Assembly (NCBI RefSeq): GCF_900091435.1
Contig: NZ_FMCS01000004.1
Span: 186,001-250,000 of the forward strand
DNA: 64,000 bases
DNA from: Micromonospora chaiyaphumensis
GTDB lineage: Bacteria > Actinomycetota > Actinomycetes > Mycobacteriales > Micromonosporaceae
Direction of reading: 5' to 3'
The notes beneath the pieces were generated by a model, which saw nothing but the letters and a program-made list of their open reading frames with translations, was not told where the DNA came from and did no database searches. The translations under genes and the position numbers were made by a program. Of this stretch, positions 8,501 to 15,803 are shown in pieces (position 1 is the stretch's first letter; the number at the start of each line of letters is the position of its first letter).

Positions 8501-8852
8501 CGGCCGCGACCAGTCCGGTGACGTCGAACAGCCGCCGGTCGACCCGGCCGGCCCGGACCAGGGGCAGCGCGTCCTGGGGCAGCACGGTGAGGTGGCCGCG
8601 TTCCCGGCCGACCAGGAAGCCGATCCCGGCGCGGCCGGCGCCGGGGCGGACCGCGGCCTGACCGGCCGCGGTGAGGGTGACCCGGTCGCCGGTGATAAGG
8701 GTGACGGTGAGCGGCTCGGCGGCGGGGGCCGCGGTGCGGGCCGGGGCGCCGTGCGGGGCTGCCGCGGGAGCGGCGCCGGCCGGCACGGGCACGCCCAGCG
8801 CCAGCCCGAGGGTGAGGCCGAGGCCGGCGATTCTTCTTCGATTTCGGCGCAA
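5514..8852 (-). CDS. secreted S8-family (subtilisin-like) serine peptidase
   Basis: A large exported protease of about 1112 residues. The start TTG at 8852 is preferred: AAGGAGG lies 4 nt upstream and the product opens MRRNRRRIAGLG, a basic n-region before a hydrophobic signal segment. ATG 8879 is the alternative. A propeptide-like region follows to about residue 200. The subtilase domain then shows Asp232 (AVLDTGVDLTHPD), His264 (VGHGTHVAS), Asn370 (AAGNDG) and Ser438 (SGTSMATPHVAGA). About 600 further residues look like beta-rich accessory domains, including a final segment with VDVSYDGGKTW. It probably degrades extracellular protein. A CATACCGCGTATG palindrome lies in its upstream region. 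Confidence 0.92.
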   Translation of the reverse strand: MRRNRRRIAGLGLTLGLALGVPVPAGAAPAAAPHGAPARTAAPAAEPLTVTLITGDRVTLTAAGQAAVRPGAGRAGIGFLVGRERGHLTVLPQDALPLVRAGRVDRRLFDVTGLVAAGYDDARRDTLPLLVSYRPGSARRAAAPVAGTRLTRDLPAIGGAALVATKADAGAVWNAVTADRAGARVDAAGDVDRIWLDGRRRVTLDHSVPQIGAPTAWAAGFTGKGVSVAVLDTGVDLTHPDLAGRVADARNFSEAVEQDDTVGHGTHVASIIAGSGAASGGKYRGVAPDATLLSGKVCENQGCTESAILAGMQWAAAEKHATVVNMSLSGADFPEVDPLEQAVETLTAQTGTLFVVAAGNDGADGSVGSPATADAALAVGAVDRDDALADFSSRGPRVDGGIKPDITAPGVEIVAARAANGAIGDPVGEKYVSLSGTSMATPHVAGAAALLAQQHPGWTAGRYKATLMASAKPHPDQTAFQQGAGRVDVAHAITEQVTSDPPSVSFGVAAWPHGDDQPIARTVTYRNGGTAPLTLDLAAEVTGPDGRTAPAGMFTLGASRLTVPAGGTAQVTVTADTRLGGLDGYWTGRLVARAGDAVAVTPLAVNREVESYDLTVTHRDRAGKLTGDYFTTLVGLDAVVYRDVYDPDGEARIRLPKGRYGLNSLIYVPGEEGWTEVSMLAQPELVVGGDQRLTVDARRAKPVRSTVPQRGAAPLLIDLSANWSTADFSYGFGLWTFSFDGLHSGQLGRGVSDSLFVAALASQWLEPTAPERSPYFYALNELFPGRMPTGFVRHYRPADLATVTHRFAAGYAGLDNERIVFPESDYNIGGSAIVVPVPVPGKRVEHYNTARTRWSSELDFGTRGEDGWLEVQAVLASVPTRYRAGRTYREDWNSAPYGPSFPQPRWPEQGITRNGDTLVVDLPVHSDAAGHPGGSLNDTERTALYRNGKLLAEQATPGYADFQVPPGAASYRLETSATRGFTDLSTEVSATWTFRSRHVPGDDWVRLPAMAVRFAPPLAVDSSAPAGRTFTIPVTVQRQPGAPAAPVAALTVDVSYDGGKTWRRAALHKQGAGWAATVRHPAGPGHASLRATARDGAGNTVTERIIQAYRLR

Positions 8853-8913
8853 CGTTCCTCCTTCGTCAAGCGTCTTCATCGATGGGTGGCATCGACGGAG
8901 ATTGCCAGAATTA

Positions 8914-8926
8914 CATACCGCGTATG
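8914..8926. promoter_or_regulatory. 13-bp inverted repeat CATACCGCGTATG, candidate operator
   Basis: It lies in the 141-bp divergent spacer between the S8 protease and the acetyltransferase. CATAC/GTATG arms flank CGC. It matches the element at 3133-3145 in arms and flanks, so the same factor may act at both places. Confidence 0.5.
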
Positions 8927-8993
8927 CAATCGGAAGTCGTCAATCCGACTGAACCGGGGCCACGTCCACCACGACGCGGGGCATGATCGCCGG

Positions 8994-9560
8994 GTGACCG
9001 CCATGAAGGACCGCATGCTCGCCGGCGAGTTGTACATCGCCGACGATCCCGAGATCATCGCCGATCTGGACCGGGCCGCCCGGCTCAGCGAGCACTTCAA
9101 CCGCAGCTCGGCCGACGACCCCGAGGGACGCCTCGCCGCCCTCCGCGAGCTGCTCGGCTCGGTCGGCGAGGACGCGTGGGTGCGGCCGCCGCTCTACTGC
9201 GACTACGGCTACCAAACCCACATCGGGCCGCGCACCTTCGTCAACTTCAACGCGGTCTTCCTCGACGTCGCACGGATCACCATCGGTGCGGACGTCCAGA
9301 TCGGACCGAACGTGCAGCTCCTCACCGCCACCCACCCGGTCGAGCCGGCGGCCCGGCGGGCCAAGTGGGAGGCGGCCCAGCCGATCACCATCGGCGACAA
9401 CGTCTGGCTGGGCGGCGGCGTGATCGTGCTGGCCGGCGTGACCATCGGGGAGAACACCGTGGTCGGCGCCGGCGCGGTCGTGACCAAGGATCTACCCGCC
9501 AATGTGGTGGCCGTGGGTAACCCCGCCCGCCCGGTCCGGACCCTCGAAGAGACCGCCTGA
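8994..9560 (+). CDS. maltose/galactoside O-acetyltransferase-like (NodL/LacA/Maa) enzyme
   Basis: A sugar O-acetyltransferase of about 188 residues (GTG 8994; ATG 9003 is the alternative). The N-terminal Maa-type segment MKDRMLAGELYIADDPEI is typical of this family. The rest is a left-handed beta-helix: IGPRTFVNFNAVFLDVARITIG, then LLTATHPVEP with the catalytic His, and the closing GDNVWLGGGVIVLAGVTIG and VVTKDLPANVVAVGNPAR. It would use acetyl-CoA to acetylate a sugar hydroxyl in the cytoplasm; the acceptor is unknown. It is divergent from the secreted protease and shares its spacer. Confidence 0.9.
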   Translation: MTAMKDRMLAGELYIADDPEIIADLDRAARLSEHFNRSSADDPEGRLAALRELLGSVGEDAWVRPPLYCDYGYQTHIGPRTFVNFNAVFLDVARITIGADVQIGPNVQLLTATHPVEPAARRAKWEAAQPITIGDNVWLGGGVIVLAGVTIGENTVVGAGAVVTKDLPANVVAVGNPARPVRTLEETA

Positions 9561-9722
9561 GCTGTGGAAACGACGCCTCATCGCGGTCATCGACCCCGAG
9601 GCGCTGCACCCGACGGGTGGCGAGGTGGCCGATCCGCCCGTCCGCGACCACAGCGGCTATCCCGAGGCGGCCGACTTCACCCGGGGGCGGTGGTGGCCCG
9701 GCTGCTGCGCCGGGCCGTGCCG

Positions 9723-10370
9723 TCACCCCGGCAGGGGGTCGGCCAGCCGGACCACCAGGTCGGCGTGGTCGGCGGTGCCGGCGACGAGCCGGGCGTTCGC
9801 CTCGTCGCTGCCGAGCGCCCAGGCGCGGGCCTGCTCCGGCGTCTTCCCGTACGCCTCGTGACGGGCGGTGAGTCGGCGCACCCGCAGCTCGGCGTCGAGG
9901 TCGAGGAACCAAACCTGGTGCAGCAGCGTGCGCACCTCCTCCCACGGGTCGTCGCGCAGCAGCAGGTAGTTGCCCTCGGTCACCACGAGCCGCACCTCGG
10001 GCGGCACCTCGATGGCACCCGCGACCGGCTCCTCCAGGTCGCGGCGGAAGGCCGGCGCCCACACCGAGGTCGGCTCCAGCCGCCGCAGCCGCCGCAGGGT
10101 GGAGACGAAGCCGTTGACGTCGAACGTGTCCGGTGCGCCCTTGCGCGCCTCCCGGCCCAGCCGGACCAGCTCCGACTGGGCCAGGTGGAAGCCGTCCATC
10201 GGCACGAGCCGGGCGGCCGGGCCGACCTCGGCGACGATCCGCTCGGCCAGCGTGGACTTGCCGGCCCCGGGCGCCCCGGTGATGCCGAGCAGCTGCCGCG
10301 GGCCGTCCCCGGCGAGGGCCCGAGCCCGGGCCACCAGCTCGCCGAGCGGGAGCGTCTGCGCGGGCGGCAT
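9723..10370 (-). CDS. P-loop nucleoside/sugar kinase-like protein (uridine kinase / PanK-related)
   Basis: A 215-residue P-loop phosphotransferase. GAPGAGKST at about residues 32-40 is the Walker A. VPMDGFHLAQSEL is the DGFH motif shared by the uridine kinase, pantothenate kinase and fructose-kinase-like group, and VVTEGNYLLL follows. These suggest phosphorylation of a small metabolite such as a nucleoside, pantothenate or sugar; the substrate cannot be fixed. The ATG at 10370 shares one base with the stop of the SIMPL gene upstream (TGATG), so the two are translationally coupled. It is the last gene of the tyrA operon. Confidence 0.82.
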   Translation of the reverse strand: MPPAQTLPLGELVARARALAGDGPRQLLGITGAPGAGKSTLAERIVAEVGPAARLVPMDGFHLAQSELVRLGREARKGAPDTFDVNGFVSTLRRLRRLEPTSVWAPAFRRDLEEPVAGAIEVPPEVRLVVTEGNYLLLRDDPWEEVRTLLHQVWFLDLDAELRVRRLTARHEAYGKTPEQARAWALGSDEANARLVAGTADHADLVVRLADPLPG

Positions 10371-11011
10371 CAGCCGAGCACCGGCTCGCTGATGGTGAAC
10401 CGGGCCTCCACGGCCGCCTGCACGGGCTGCGGCTGCGGGTCCAGCTCCAGCTCGGGCGCGGCCTCCCCGGCCCGTGCGAAGCCCGCCTTGGCCAGCAGCG
10501 GCGGGGCGCTGGACAGGCCGGTGTCGGCCAGCTCCACCAGGGCGGTCACCCGGGCACCCAGCGCCTCCGCGTATTCCCGGGCGCGCGCCAGCGCGTCCGC
10601 GATCGCGGCGTGCCGGGCCTCCCGGTAGGCCGGGCTGTCCGGTCGCAGCGACCACCACGGGCCGGCCAGCTCGACCTGCTCCTGGTCGGCGAGGCGGACC
10701 ATGAGTTCGCCGAGCGCCCTGAAGTCGACCACGGTGACCGTGGTGGTCACGCTGCCGTGGTAGGCGATCACCCGCTCACCCGAGCGCTTCGTCTCCGGCC
10801 AGACCCGGAGCTGGCCGGTCTCGCGCCGCTCCACGGCCGGCTCGGCCGCGTCGAGCAGCACCCGCACGGCGGCGGCCCGCTCGGCCAGCCGGGTCAGCGT
10901 CGTCTCCCGGTCACGATCGCGCGCGGTGGCGGTCACCGTGAACCGGGCCAGCTCGGGGGCGACCTCCCGGTACGCCTCGCCGCGTACCGCCACGACCGGT
11001 GCGTCCGCCAT
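10370..11011 (-). CDS. SIMPL-domain (DUF541) protein
   Basis: A protein of 213 residues with the SIMPL/DUF541 fold. It opens PVVAVRGEAYREVAPELARFTVTA and has central YHGSVTTTVTVVDF and AREYAEALGARVTALVEL, all typical of the family. Characterised members are periplasmic or exported (for example oxidative-stress and interleukin-receptor-associated proteins). No signal peptide is visible here, so this copy is probably cytoplasmic. The start ATG 11011 lies 5 bp after the tyrA stop, and the stop overlaps the kinase gene start. The operon context with tyrA gives no clear functional link. Confidence 0.85.
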   Translation of the reverse strand: MADAPVVAVRGEAYREVAPELARFTVTATARDRDRETTLTRLAERAAAVRVLLDAAEPAVERRETGQLRVWPETKRSGERVIAYHGSVTTTVTVVDFRALGELMVRLADQEQVELAGPWWSLRPDSPAYREARHAAIADALARAREYAEALGARVTALVELADTGLSSAPPLLAKAGFARAGEAAPELELDPQPQPVQAAVEARFTISEPVLG

Positions 11012-11016
11012 GCCGC

Positions 11017-12042
11017 TCAGCCTAGTGGCGGGGTGGCCGGGAGGTGGGCCGTGTAGGTGACCGCGGCCCCGGCCACCCGGCAGCCGGTCAGGTGACCGCC
11101 GGCCGCCCCCAGCTCGCGCAGGAAGGCCAGCTCCCCGGCGTGGTCGGCGGCGGCCGGGAACTCCCGCCGGTGGGCGGTGAACGCCCGGCCGTGCAGGGCG
11201 GCCCGGGCCGTGCGGCCCTCGGCGAGCCGGCCGGCCAGCTTGCCGGGGTCGCCGGCCCGCAGCGCCTCGGTCAGCTCGTCGAGGTAGGCGCGGACGGCGT
11301 CCAGCTCGGCCAGCACCCGCTCGCGGTTGCCGAGCAGCATGTTCGCGGTCCGCTCGGGCGGGCCGCCGGCCACCCGGGTGCCGTCGGAGAAGCTGCCGGC
11401 GGCGAGCGCGAGCACCGCGTCGCGCAGCGCCGACCGCTGCACCGTCCCGGCCAGGGCCCCGGCGAGCAGGTGGGGCAGGTGGGAGGCGAGCGCGGCGGCG
11501 CTGTCGTGCTCCGGGGCCGACATCGGCACCACCCGCGCGTGGAAGACGTCGATGAGCAGCGCGGCGAGCCGCCGGAACGCCGGCATCCCGGTGGGCCCGG
11601 GGCAGAGCACCCAGGCGGCCCCGTCGAGCAGCGCCGGGGTGGCCGCGTCGAGGCCGGCCCGGTCGGCGCCGGCCATCGGGTGGCCGGGCACGAACCGGTG
11701 CCCGAGCCCCTGTGTGGCGGCGGCCGTGGCCACCTCGGCCTTGGTGCTGCCCACGTCGGTGAGCACGCACCGGTCGTCGGTGGCCGCGGCCACCCGGGCC
11801 ACGGTCGCGGGCAGGGTGGGCAGCGGGCCGCAGAGGAAGACCACGTCCCGGCCGGCGACCGCCTCCTCGACCGTGTCCGGCGCGGCGACGCCCTGCTCGC
11901 GGACCCGCCGGCGGGTCGCGGGATCCGGGTCCCAGCCGGCCACGTCGAGCCCGGCGTCGCGGAGCCGGAGCAGCACCGAGCCCCCGATCAGGCCCGTGCC
12001 GACCACCGCCGCCCGTGCCTGCCCGCCGGCCCCGCCCACCAT
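11017..12042 (-). CDS. tyrA: prephenate dehydrogenase
   Basis: NAD(P)-dependent oxidative decarboxylation of prephenate to 4-hydroxyphenylpyruvate, the tyrosine branch of aromatic amino acid synthesis. The protein has 341 residues. The N-terminal Rossmann motif VVGTGLIGGS is at about 13-22, followed by LTDVGSTKAEV, VPGHPMAGADRAG and the helical region with SHLPHLLAGAL. No C-terminal ACT domain is evident, though the last 60 residues could hold a small one. ATG 12042 has GAGGTG as ribosome-binding site. It is the first gene of a three-gene unit. A short reading frame rich in aromatic codons lies just upstream (see 12043-12400). Confidence 0.92.
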   Translation of the reverse strand: MVGGAGGQARAAVVGTGLIGGSVLLRLRDAGLDVAGWDPDPATRRRVREQGVAAPDTVEEAVAGRDVVFLCGPLPTLPATVARVAAATDDRCVLTDVGSTKAEVATAAATQGLGHRFVPGHPMAGADRAGLDAATPALLDGAAWVLCPGPTGMPAFRRLAALLIDVFHARVVPMSAPEHDSAAALASHLPHLLAGALAGTVQRSALRDAVLALAAGSFSDGTRVAGGPPERTANMLLGNRERVLAELDAVRAYLDELTEALRAGDPGKLAGRLAEGRTARAALHGRAFTAHRREFPAAADHAGELAFLRELGAAGGHLTGCRVAGAAVTYTAHLPATPPLG

Positions 12043-12400
12043 CGGCCCACCTCGGCGTCCCGTCGTCGCGGGGCCGGCCCGGCCCCGCTGGAAGTCCCGC
12101 CGAGGATACCGTCCGCGGCTCAGCACCGGCCCTCGGTCACCGTCCCCCGCCACCGGGCGAAAGCCCTCCCCGGGTCGCCGAAGTACGCCCACGGCAGCTC
12201 GGTGACCATGTCACCGAGGGCCTGGAAGCGCCCCGCCGCCGAGGTGACCAGGAAGGCCCGGGACGTGGTGTCGGAAAGGCAGACGCGTCGACGGAGATCG
12301 TGGGGCGGGCCGGATGGGGGTTGTCCGAGCCGCGCTCGCGTCGTACGGTCCCCCGGCGGCCCGACCGGACGGGCCGGTCACAACGGGGAAAGGGAAGCGC
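12043..12400. other. 358-bp divergent spacer with a short unassigned reading frame and a 9-bp inverted repeat
   Basis: The minus strand holds an open frame ending at TGA 12122-12120. Its last part reads LPWAYFGDPGRAFARW and looks protein-like, but no good start codon exists except an internal ATG near 12209. The perfect repeat CTCGGTGAC-CAT-GTCACCGAG (12198-12218) lies inside it. It may be a gene remnant, an unlisted small gene, or a leader for tyrA 78 bp downstream. The plus-strand side must hold the promoter of the M48 gene. Confidence 0.4.
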
Positions 12401-14242
12401 ATGTCCGCCACCTACCGGGCACTCGCCTCGGTGGTCATGTTGATCGGTTTCTACGTCGTCGCGCTGCTCCAGCTCGCCGCCGTGGTCGCGCTCGGCGCCT
12501 GGCTGTTCAGCCACACCAGCGGCGTGATCACGGGCAAGCTGCTGCTCCCGCTGGTCGTCGCCCTCGGCGCCGTCGGGGTCGGGCTGTGGAAGGCGATCCG
12601 TACGAAGAACGAGCCGGCGCCCGGCCTGATCCTGGACGAGCGGGGGGCGCCGTGGCTCTGGGCCACGGTGCGGGAGCTGGCCACCGCGGTCGGCACCCGC
12701 GCGCCCGACGAGATCCGCCTGGTGCCCGAGGTGAACGCGGCGGTCGGCGAGCAGAGCCGCCTGCTCGGCCTGATCGGCGGCCGGCGCACCCTCTACGTCG
12801 GACTGCCGCTGCTCCAGGCCTTGCGGGTCGACCAGCTCCGCTCGGTGCTGGCGCACGAGCTGGGCCACTACTCCGGCCGGCACACCCGCTTGGGCGGGGT
12901 CGCCTACCGGGGCCGGCTGGCCATCGGCGAGACCATCGAGCGGATCAGCCCGCGCAACCCGATCGGCTGGGTCTTCAAGCAGTACGCGAAGCTCTACCTG
13001 CTGGTCGACAACGCCGCGTCCCGGCGCCAGGAACTGGAGGCGGACCGCGCCTCGGTGCAGATCGCCGGGCACCAGGCGGCGGCCTCGGCGCTGCGGACCC
13101 TGCCCGCCCTCGACGCGGCCTGGCGCTTCTACGAGACCCGGTACGTCGACCCGGGTTGGTCGGTCGGGCTGGCGCCGGACGACTTCTTCGGGGGCTTCGG
13201 CCACCTCCTGCAGGCGCGCCGGAACGAGATCGAGGAGCTGCGGGAGAACGCCCCGGAGGGGCCGGCGTCCCGCTGGGACACCCACCCGCCGATCGGCACG
13301 CGCGTCGCCGCGATGGAGCAGATCCCTCCGGTGCACGTCACACCGGACGACCGGCCGGCCTGGGCCATGCTCGCCGACGTGGTGGGCGCCGGCCGGGCCC
13401 TCCAGAGCCTGATCGTCGCGCACGGCTCCCGCCGCCTGCTGCCCTGGCCGGAGTTCATCGCCGAGTCGATCGCCGCCGGGGTGCAGCAGCGGGCGGACCG
13501 GATCTACCGCGCGGCCGGCCGGTTCACCGGCACGCCGGAGCCGGGCCTGCCCACCGTGCTGGAGCTGGTCCGCGCCGGCCGGCTCGGTGAGTTCGCCGAG
13601 CAGTTCTTCACCAACGCCACCCGCCGGGAGGCGGCGGCCGCCTTCGCCGGCCCGATGGAGTCGCTGCTCGACAACGCGGCGGTCCGCTCGGGCCGGGCCT
13701 ACTGGCAGCTCTCCTGGTCCGACCCCGCCCGGCTGGTCGGTCGCTCGGGCGAGCCGTGGGACCTGGCCGAGATCGCCAAGCTGGCGGTCGCACCGGAGAC
13801 GCTGGACGAGGCGCTCGCCCGCCTGGCCGAGCTGGGCGTCGACGTGCGGCAGTCGACGGTGGTCCAGACCCGGGCCTCGGCGCGGAACGCCGACCTGATC
13901 GCCGCGCTCGCGAATATCAAGATCGACGGCCGGGAGCACGACGTGTACGTGCTGGACAACGGCCTGGTCCTGGTCCCCGACCCGGGGAAGGCGCACGAGG
14001 GTGAGAAGCGGCTCAAGGAGGTGCTGAGCGCGACGCCGGTCGCCGAGGTGGCCAGCCGGAACCCGTTCCTGCCGTACGAGGAGATCCGCTCGGTCCAGGT
14101 GACCAAGCGGGTGCCGCTGAAGGCGGTCATCACCCTCCACGACGGCAGGAGCGTGCAGGTGCAGGAGCTGATGGCCAGCGAGTTCCTGGAGAAGCACAGC
14201 CGGGACACGCTGCTGCGGGTGTTCGAGCAGATCAACGAATGA
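12401..14242 (+). CDS. membrane-bound M48-family (Ste24/HtpX-like) metallopeptidase
   Basis: A membrane zinc peptidase of 613 residues. Two hydrophobic segments (about 8-36 and 45-63) anchor it. The catalytic HELGH is at 152-156 (LAHELGHYSGRHT), and the downstream Glu ligand lies in RRQELEADRAS at about 210-216. The WDTHPPIGTR motif at about 305 is typical of M48. The last 300 residues lack recognisable motifs and are probably a cytoplasmic extension, including IAALANIKIDGREHDVYVLD and a C-terminal ELMASEFLEKHSRDTLL. ATG 12401 follows a purine-rich GGGGAAAGGGAAG. Probably membrane-protein quality control; the substrate is unknown. Confidence 0.88.
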   Translation: MSATYRALASVVMLIGFYVVALLQLAAVVALGAWLFSHTSGVITGKLLLPLVVALGAVGVGLWKAIRTKNEPAPGLILDERGAPWLWATVRELATAVGTRAPDEIRLVPEVNAAVGEQSRLLGLIGGRRTLYVGLPLLQALRVDQLRSVLAHELGHYSGRHTRLGGVAYRGRLAIGETIERISPRNPIGWVFKQYAKLYLLVDNAASRRQELEADRASVQIAGHQAAASALRTLPALDAAWRFYETRYVDPGWSVGLAPDDFFGGFGHLLQARRNEIEELRENAPEGPASRWDTHPPIGTRVAAMEQIPPVHVTPDDRPAWAMLADVVGAGRALQSLIVAHGSRRLLPWPEFIAESIAAGVQQRADRIYRAAGRFTGTPEPGLPTVLELVRAGRLGEFAEQFFTNATRREAAAAFAGPMESLLDNAAVRSGRAYWQLSWSDPARLVGRSGEPWDLAEIAKLAVAPETLDEALARLAELGVDVRQSTVVQTRASARNADLIAALANIKIDGREHDVYVLDNGLVLVPDPGKAHEGEKRLKEVLSATPVAEVASRNPFLPYEEIRSVQVTKRVPLKAVITLHDGRSVQVQELMASEFLEKHSRDTLLRVFEQINE

Positions 14243-14249
14243 CCCGGTC

Positions 14250-14282
14250 GCGGCGGCCGACCCCCTCGGGGCCGGCCGCCGC
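14250..14282. terminator. hairpin terminator between the M48 gene and dapC
   Basis: GCGGCGGCCG and CGGCCGCCGC form a 10-bp stem enclosing a second CCCC/GGGG pairing. It lies between convergent stops 49 bp apart. Confidence 0.72.
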
Positions 14283-14291
14283 GGCGGGTGG

Positions 14292-15401
14292 TCAGACCTC
14301 GGCGAGCCGGCCGGCGACCGCGTCGACGTGCTCGTCCGACTCGGTCAGGGCCACCCGGACGTGCCGGGCGCCGGCCGGGCCGTAGAAGACGCCGGCGGCG
14401 ACCAGGATGCCGCGGCGGGCCAGCCAGTCGACGGTGTCCCAGCACTCCTCGTCGCGGGTCAGCCAGAGATAGAGCCCGGCCTCGGAGTGCTCGACGGTGA
14501 AGCCGGCGGCGGTGAACGCCGCGCGGAGCTTCTCCCGCCGGGCCCGGTAGCGCTCCCGCTGCGCGTCGGCGTGTGCCTGATCGCCCAGCGCGGCCACCAT
14601 GGCGGCCTGCACCGGGGCGGGCACGATCATGCCGGCGTGCTTACGGATCTTGAGCAGCTCGGCCACCAGCGCCGGGTCACCGGCCACGAAGCCGGCCCGG
14701 TAGCCGGCCAGGTTGGAGCGCTTGGACAGCGAGTGCACCGCCAGCACGCCCTCGTACGACCCGCCGCACACCTCGGGCGAGAGCACCGAGACGGGCTGGG
14801 CGTCCCAGCCCAGCGGCAGGTAGCACTCGTCGCTGGCGACCACCGCGCCGCGCTCCCGCGCCCAGTCGACCACCTTGCGCAGGTGGCCGGCGGGCAGCAC
14901 CCGGCCGGTCGGGTTGCCGGGCGAGTTCACCCAGACCAGCCGGACCCGCGGGTCGGGGCCGAGGGCGGTCAGCGAGTCGGTGCGCACCGTGGTGGCGCCG
15001 GCCAGCCGGGCCCCGTCCTCGTACGTCGGGTAGGCGATGGACGGCACCACGACGACGTCACCGGGGCCGATGCCGAGCAGCGTGGGCAGCCAGGCGACCA
15101 GCTCCTTGGAGCCGATCGTGGGCAGCACCCCGAGCCCGTCGACGCCCGCCCCGCAGGCGCGGGCCACCCAGGCCGCGATGGCGTCCCGCAGCGCGGGCGT
15201 GCCCGCGGTCAGCGGGTAACCGGGCGCGTCGGACGCGTCGGCCAGCGCCTGCCGGATCAGCGCGGGCACCGGGTCGACCGGCGTGCCCATCGAGAGGTTG
15301 ATGAGACCGCCCGGGTGCGCCGCGGCCGTCGCGGCCGCGGCGTCCAGGGTGTCCCAGGTGAACTCGGGCAGCCGTGCCGAGACCGGCGCGGGCCGGTTCA
15401 G
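14292..15401 (-). CDS. dapC: succinyldiaminopimelate aminotransferase (DapC-type)
   Basis: A fold-type I PLP enzyme of about 369 residues. It makes N-succinyl-LL-diaminopimelate, the substrate of the desuccinylase encoded at 3396-4469. Visible: the PARLPEFTWDTL-type actinobacterial DapC start (here SARLPEFTWDTL); NSPGNPTGRVLP; ASDECYLPLGW; the PLP lysine in HSLSKRSNLAGYR at about residue 230; and a C-terminal RHVRVALT. No ATG, GTG or TTG is well placed. The best start is a CTG at 15401 overlapping the ferredoxin stop as CTGA, which implies coupling. This gene pair (fdx-dapC) is also found in mycobacteria. Confidence 0.9.
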   Translation of the reverse strand: MNRPAPVSARLPEFTWDTLDAAAATAAAHPGGLINLSMGTPVDPVPALIRQALADASDAPGYPLTAGTPALRDAIAAWVARACGAGVDGLGVLPTIGSKELVAWLPTLLGIGPGDVVVVPSIAYPTYEDGARLAGATTVRTDSLTALGPDPRVRLVWVNSPGNPTGRVLPAGHLRKVVDWARERGAVVASDECYLPLGWDAQPVSVLSPEVCGGSYEGVLAVHSLSKRSNLAGYRAGFVAGDPALVAELLKIRKHAGMIVPAPVQAAMVAALGDQAHADAQRERYRARREKLRAAFTAAGFTVEHSEAGLYLWLTRDEECWDTVDWLARRGILVAAGVFYGPAGARHVRVALTESDEHVDAVAGRLAEV

Positions 15402-15724
15402 TGGCCCTCTCCGCGCGGCGGCTGCGCGGCCACGAAGGTCGCGTCCTTCTCCACCTTGCCGATCTTGGAGGCGCCGCCCGGCGAGCCGAGATCCTCGAAG
15501 AACTCGTAGTTCGCCCCGGTGTAGTCCTTCCACTGCTCCGGGACGTCGTCCTCGTAGAAGATCGCTTCGACCGGGCAGACCGGCTCACAGGCACCACAGT
15601 CGACGCACTCGTCGGGGTGGATGTAGAGCATCCGATTGCCCTCGTAGATGCAGTCGACCGGGCACTCCTCGATGCATGCCTTGTCGAGCACATCCACGCA
15701 CGGCTCGGCGATGATGTAGGTCAC
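15398..15724 (-). CDS. fdxA: seven-iron ferredoxin (3Fe-4S/4Fe-4S)
   Basis: A 108-residue electron carrier of the actinobacterial FdxA/FdxC type. The first cluster region has CVDVLDKACIEECPVDC and the second CVDCGACEPVCP, followed by the typical tail AIFYEDDVPEQWKDYT. GTG 15724 is chosen: GGAGGAG lies 6 nt upstream and the product starts MTYIIAEPC as in the family. The stop overlaps the presumed CTG start of dapC. It probably donates electrons to redox enzymes in the cytoplasm; the link to dapC is genomic only. Confidence 0.94.
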   Translation of the reverse strand: MTYIIAEPCVDVLDKACIEECPVDCIYEGNRMLYIHPDECVDCGACEPVCPVEAIFYEDDVPEQWKDYTGANYEFFEDLGSPGGASKIGKVEKDATFVAAQPPRGEGH

Positions 15725-15803
15725 CGGTCTTCTCCTCCGCAAGACTCGCCGCGATCATCCGCGACGGTAAGAGCCTAGTATCTCGCCGGGGAGGGGGTCG
15801 ATC
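15725..15803. promoter_or_regulatory. divergent promoter region fdxA / GNAT gene
   Basis: The 79-bp spacer holds a minus-strand TACCGT about 40 nt from the ferredoxin start and a plus-strand TAGTAT (about 15775-15780). The latter would give the acetyltransferase gene a leader of roughly 20 nt carrying GGGGAGGGGG. Confidence 0.4.

Noticed and set aside
9561..9722. Open frames on both strands between the acetyltransferase and the P-loop kinase (for example RRLIAVIDPEALHPTGG)
   Set aside because: Both strands look equally protein-like, no start codon or ribosome-binding site fits, and no family is recognised. It may be remnant coding DNA, but I cannot support a gene.
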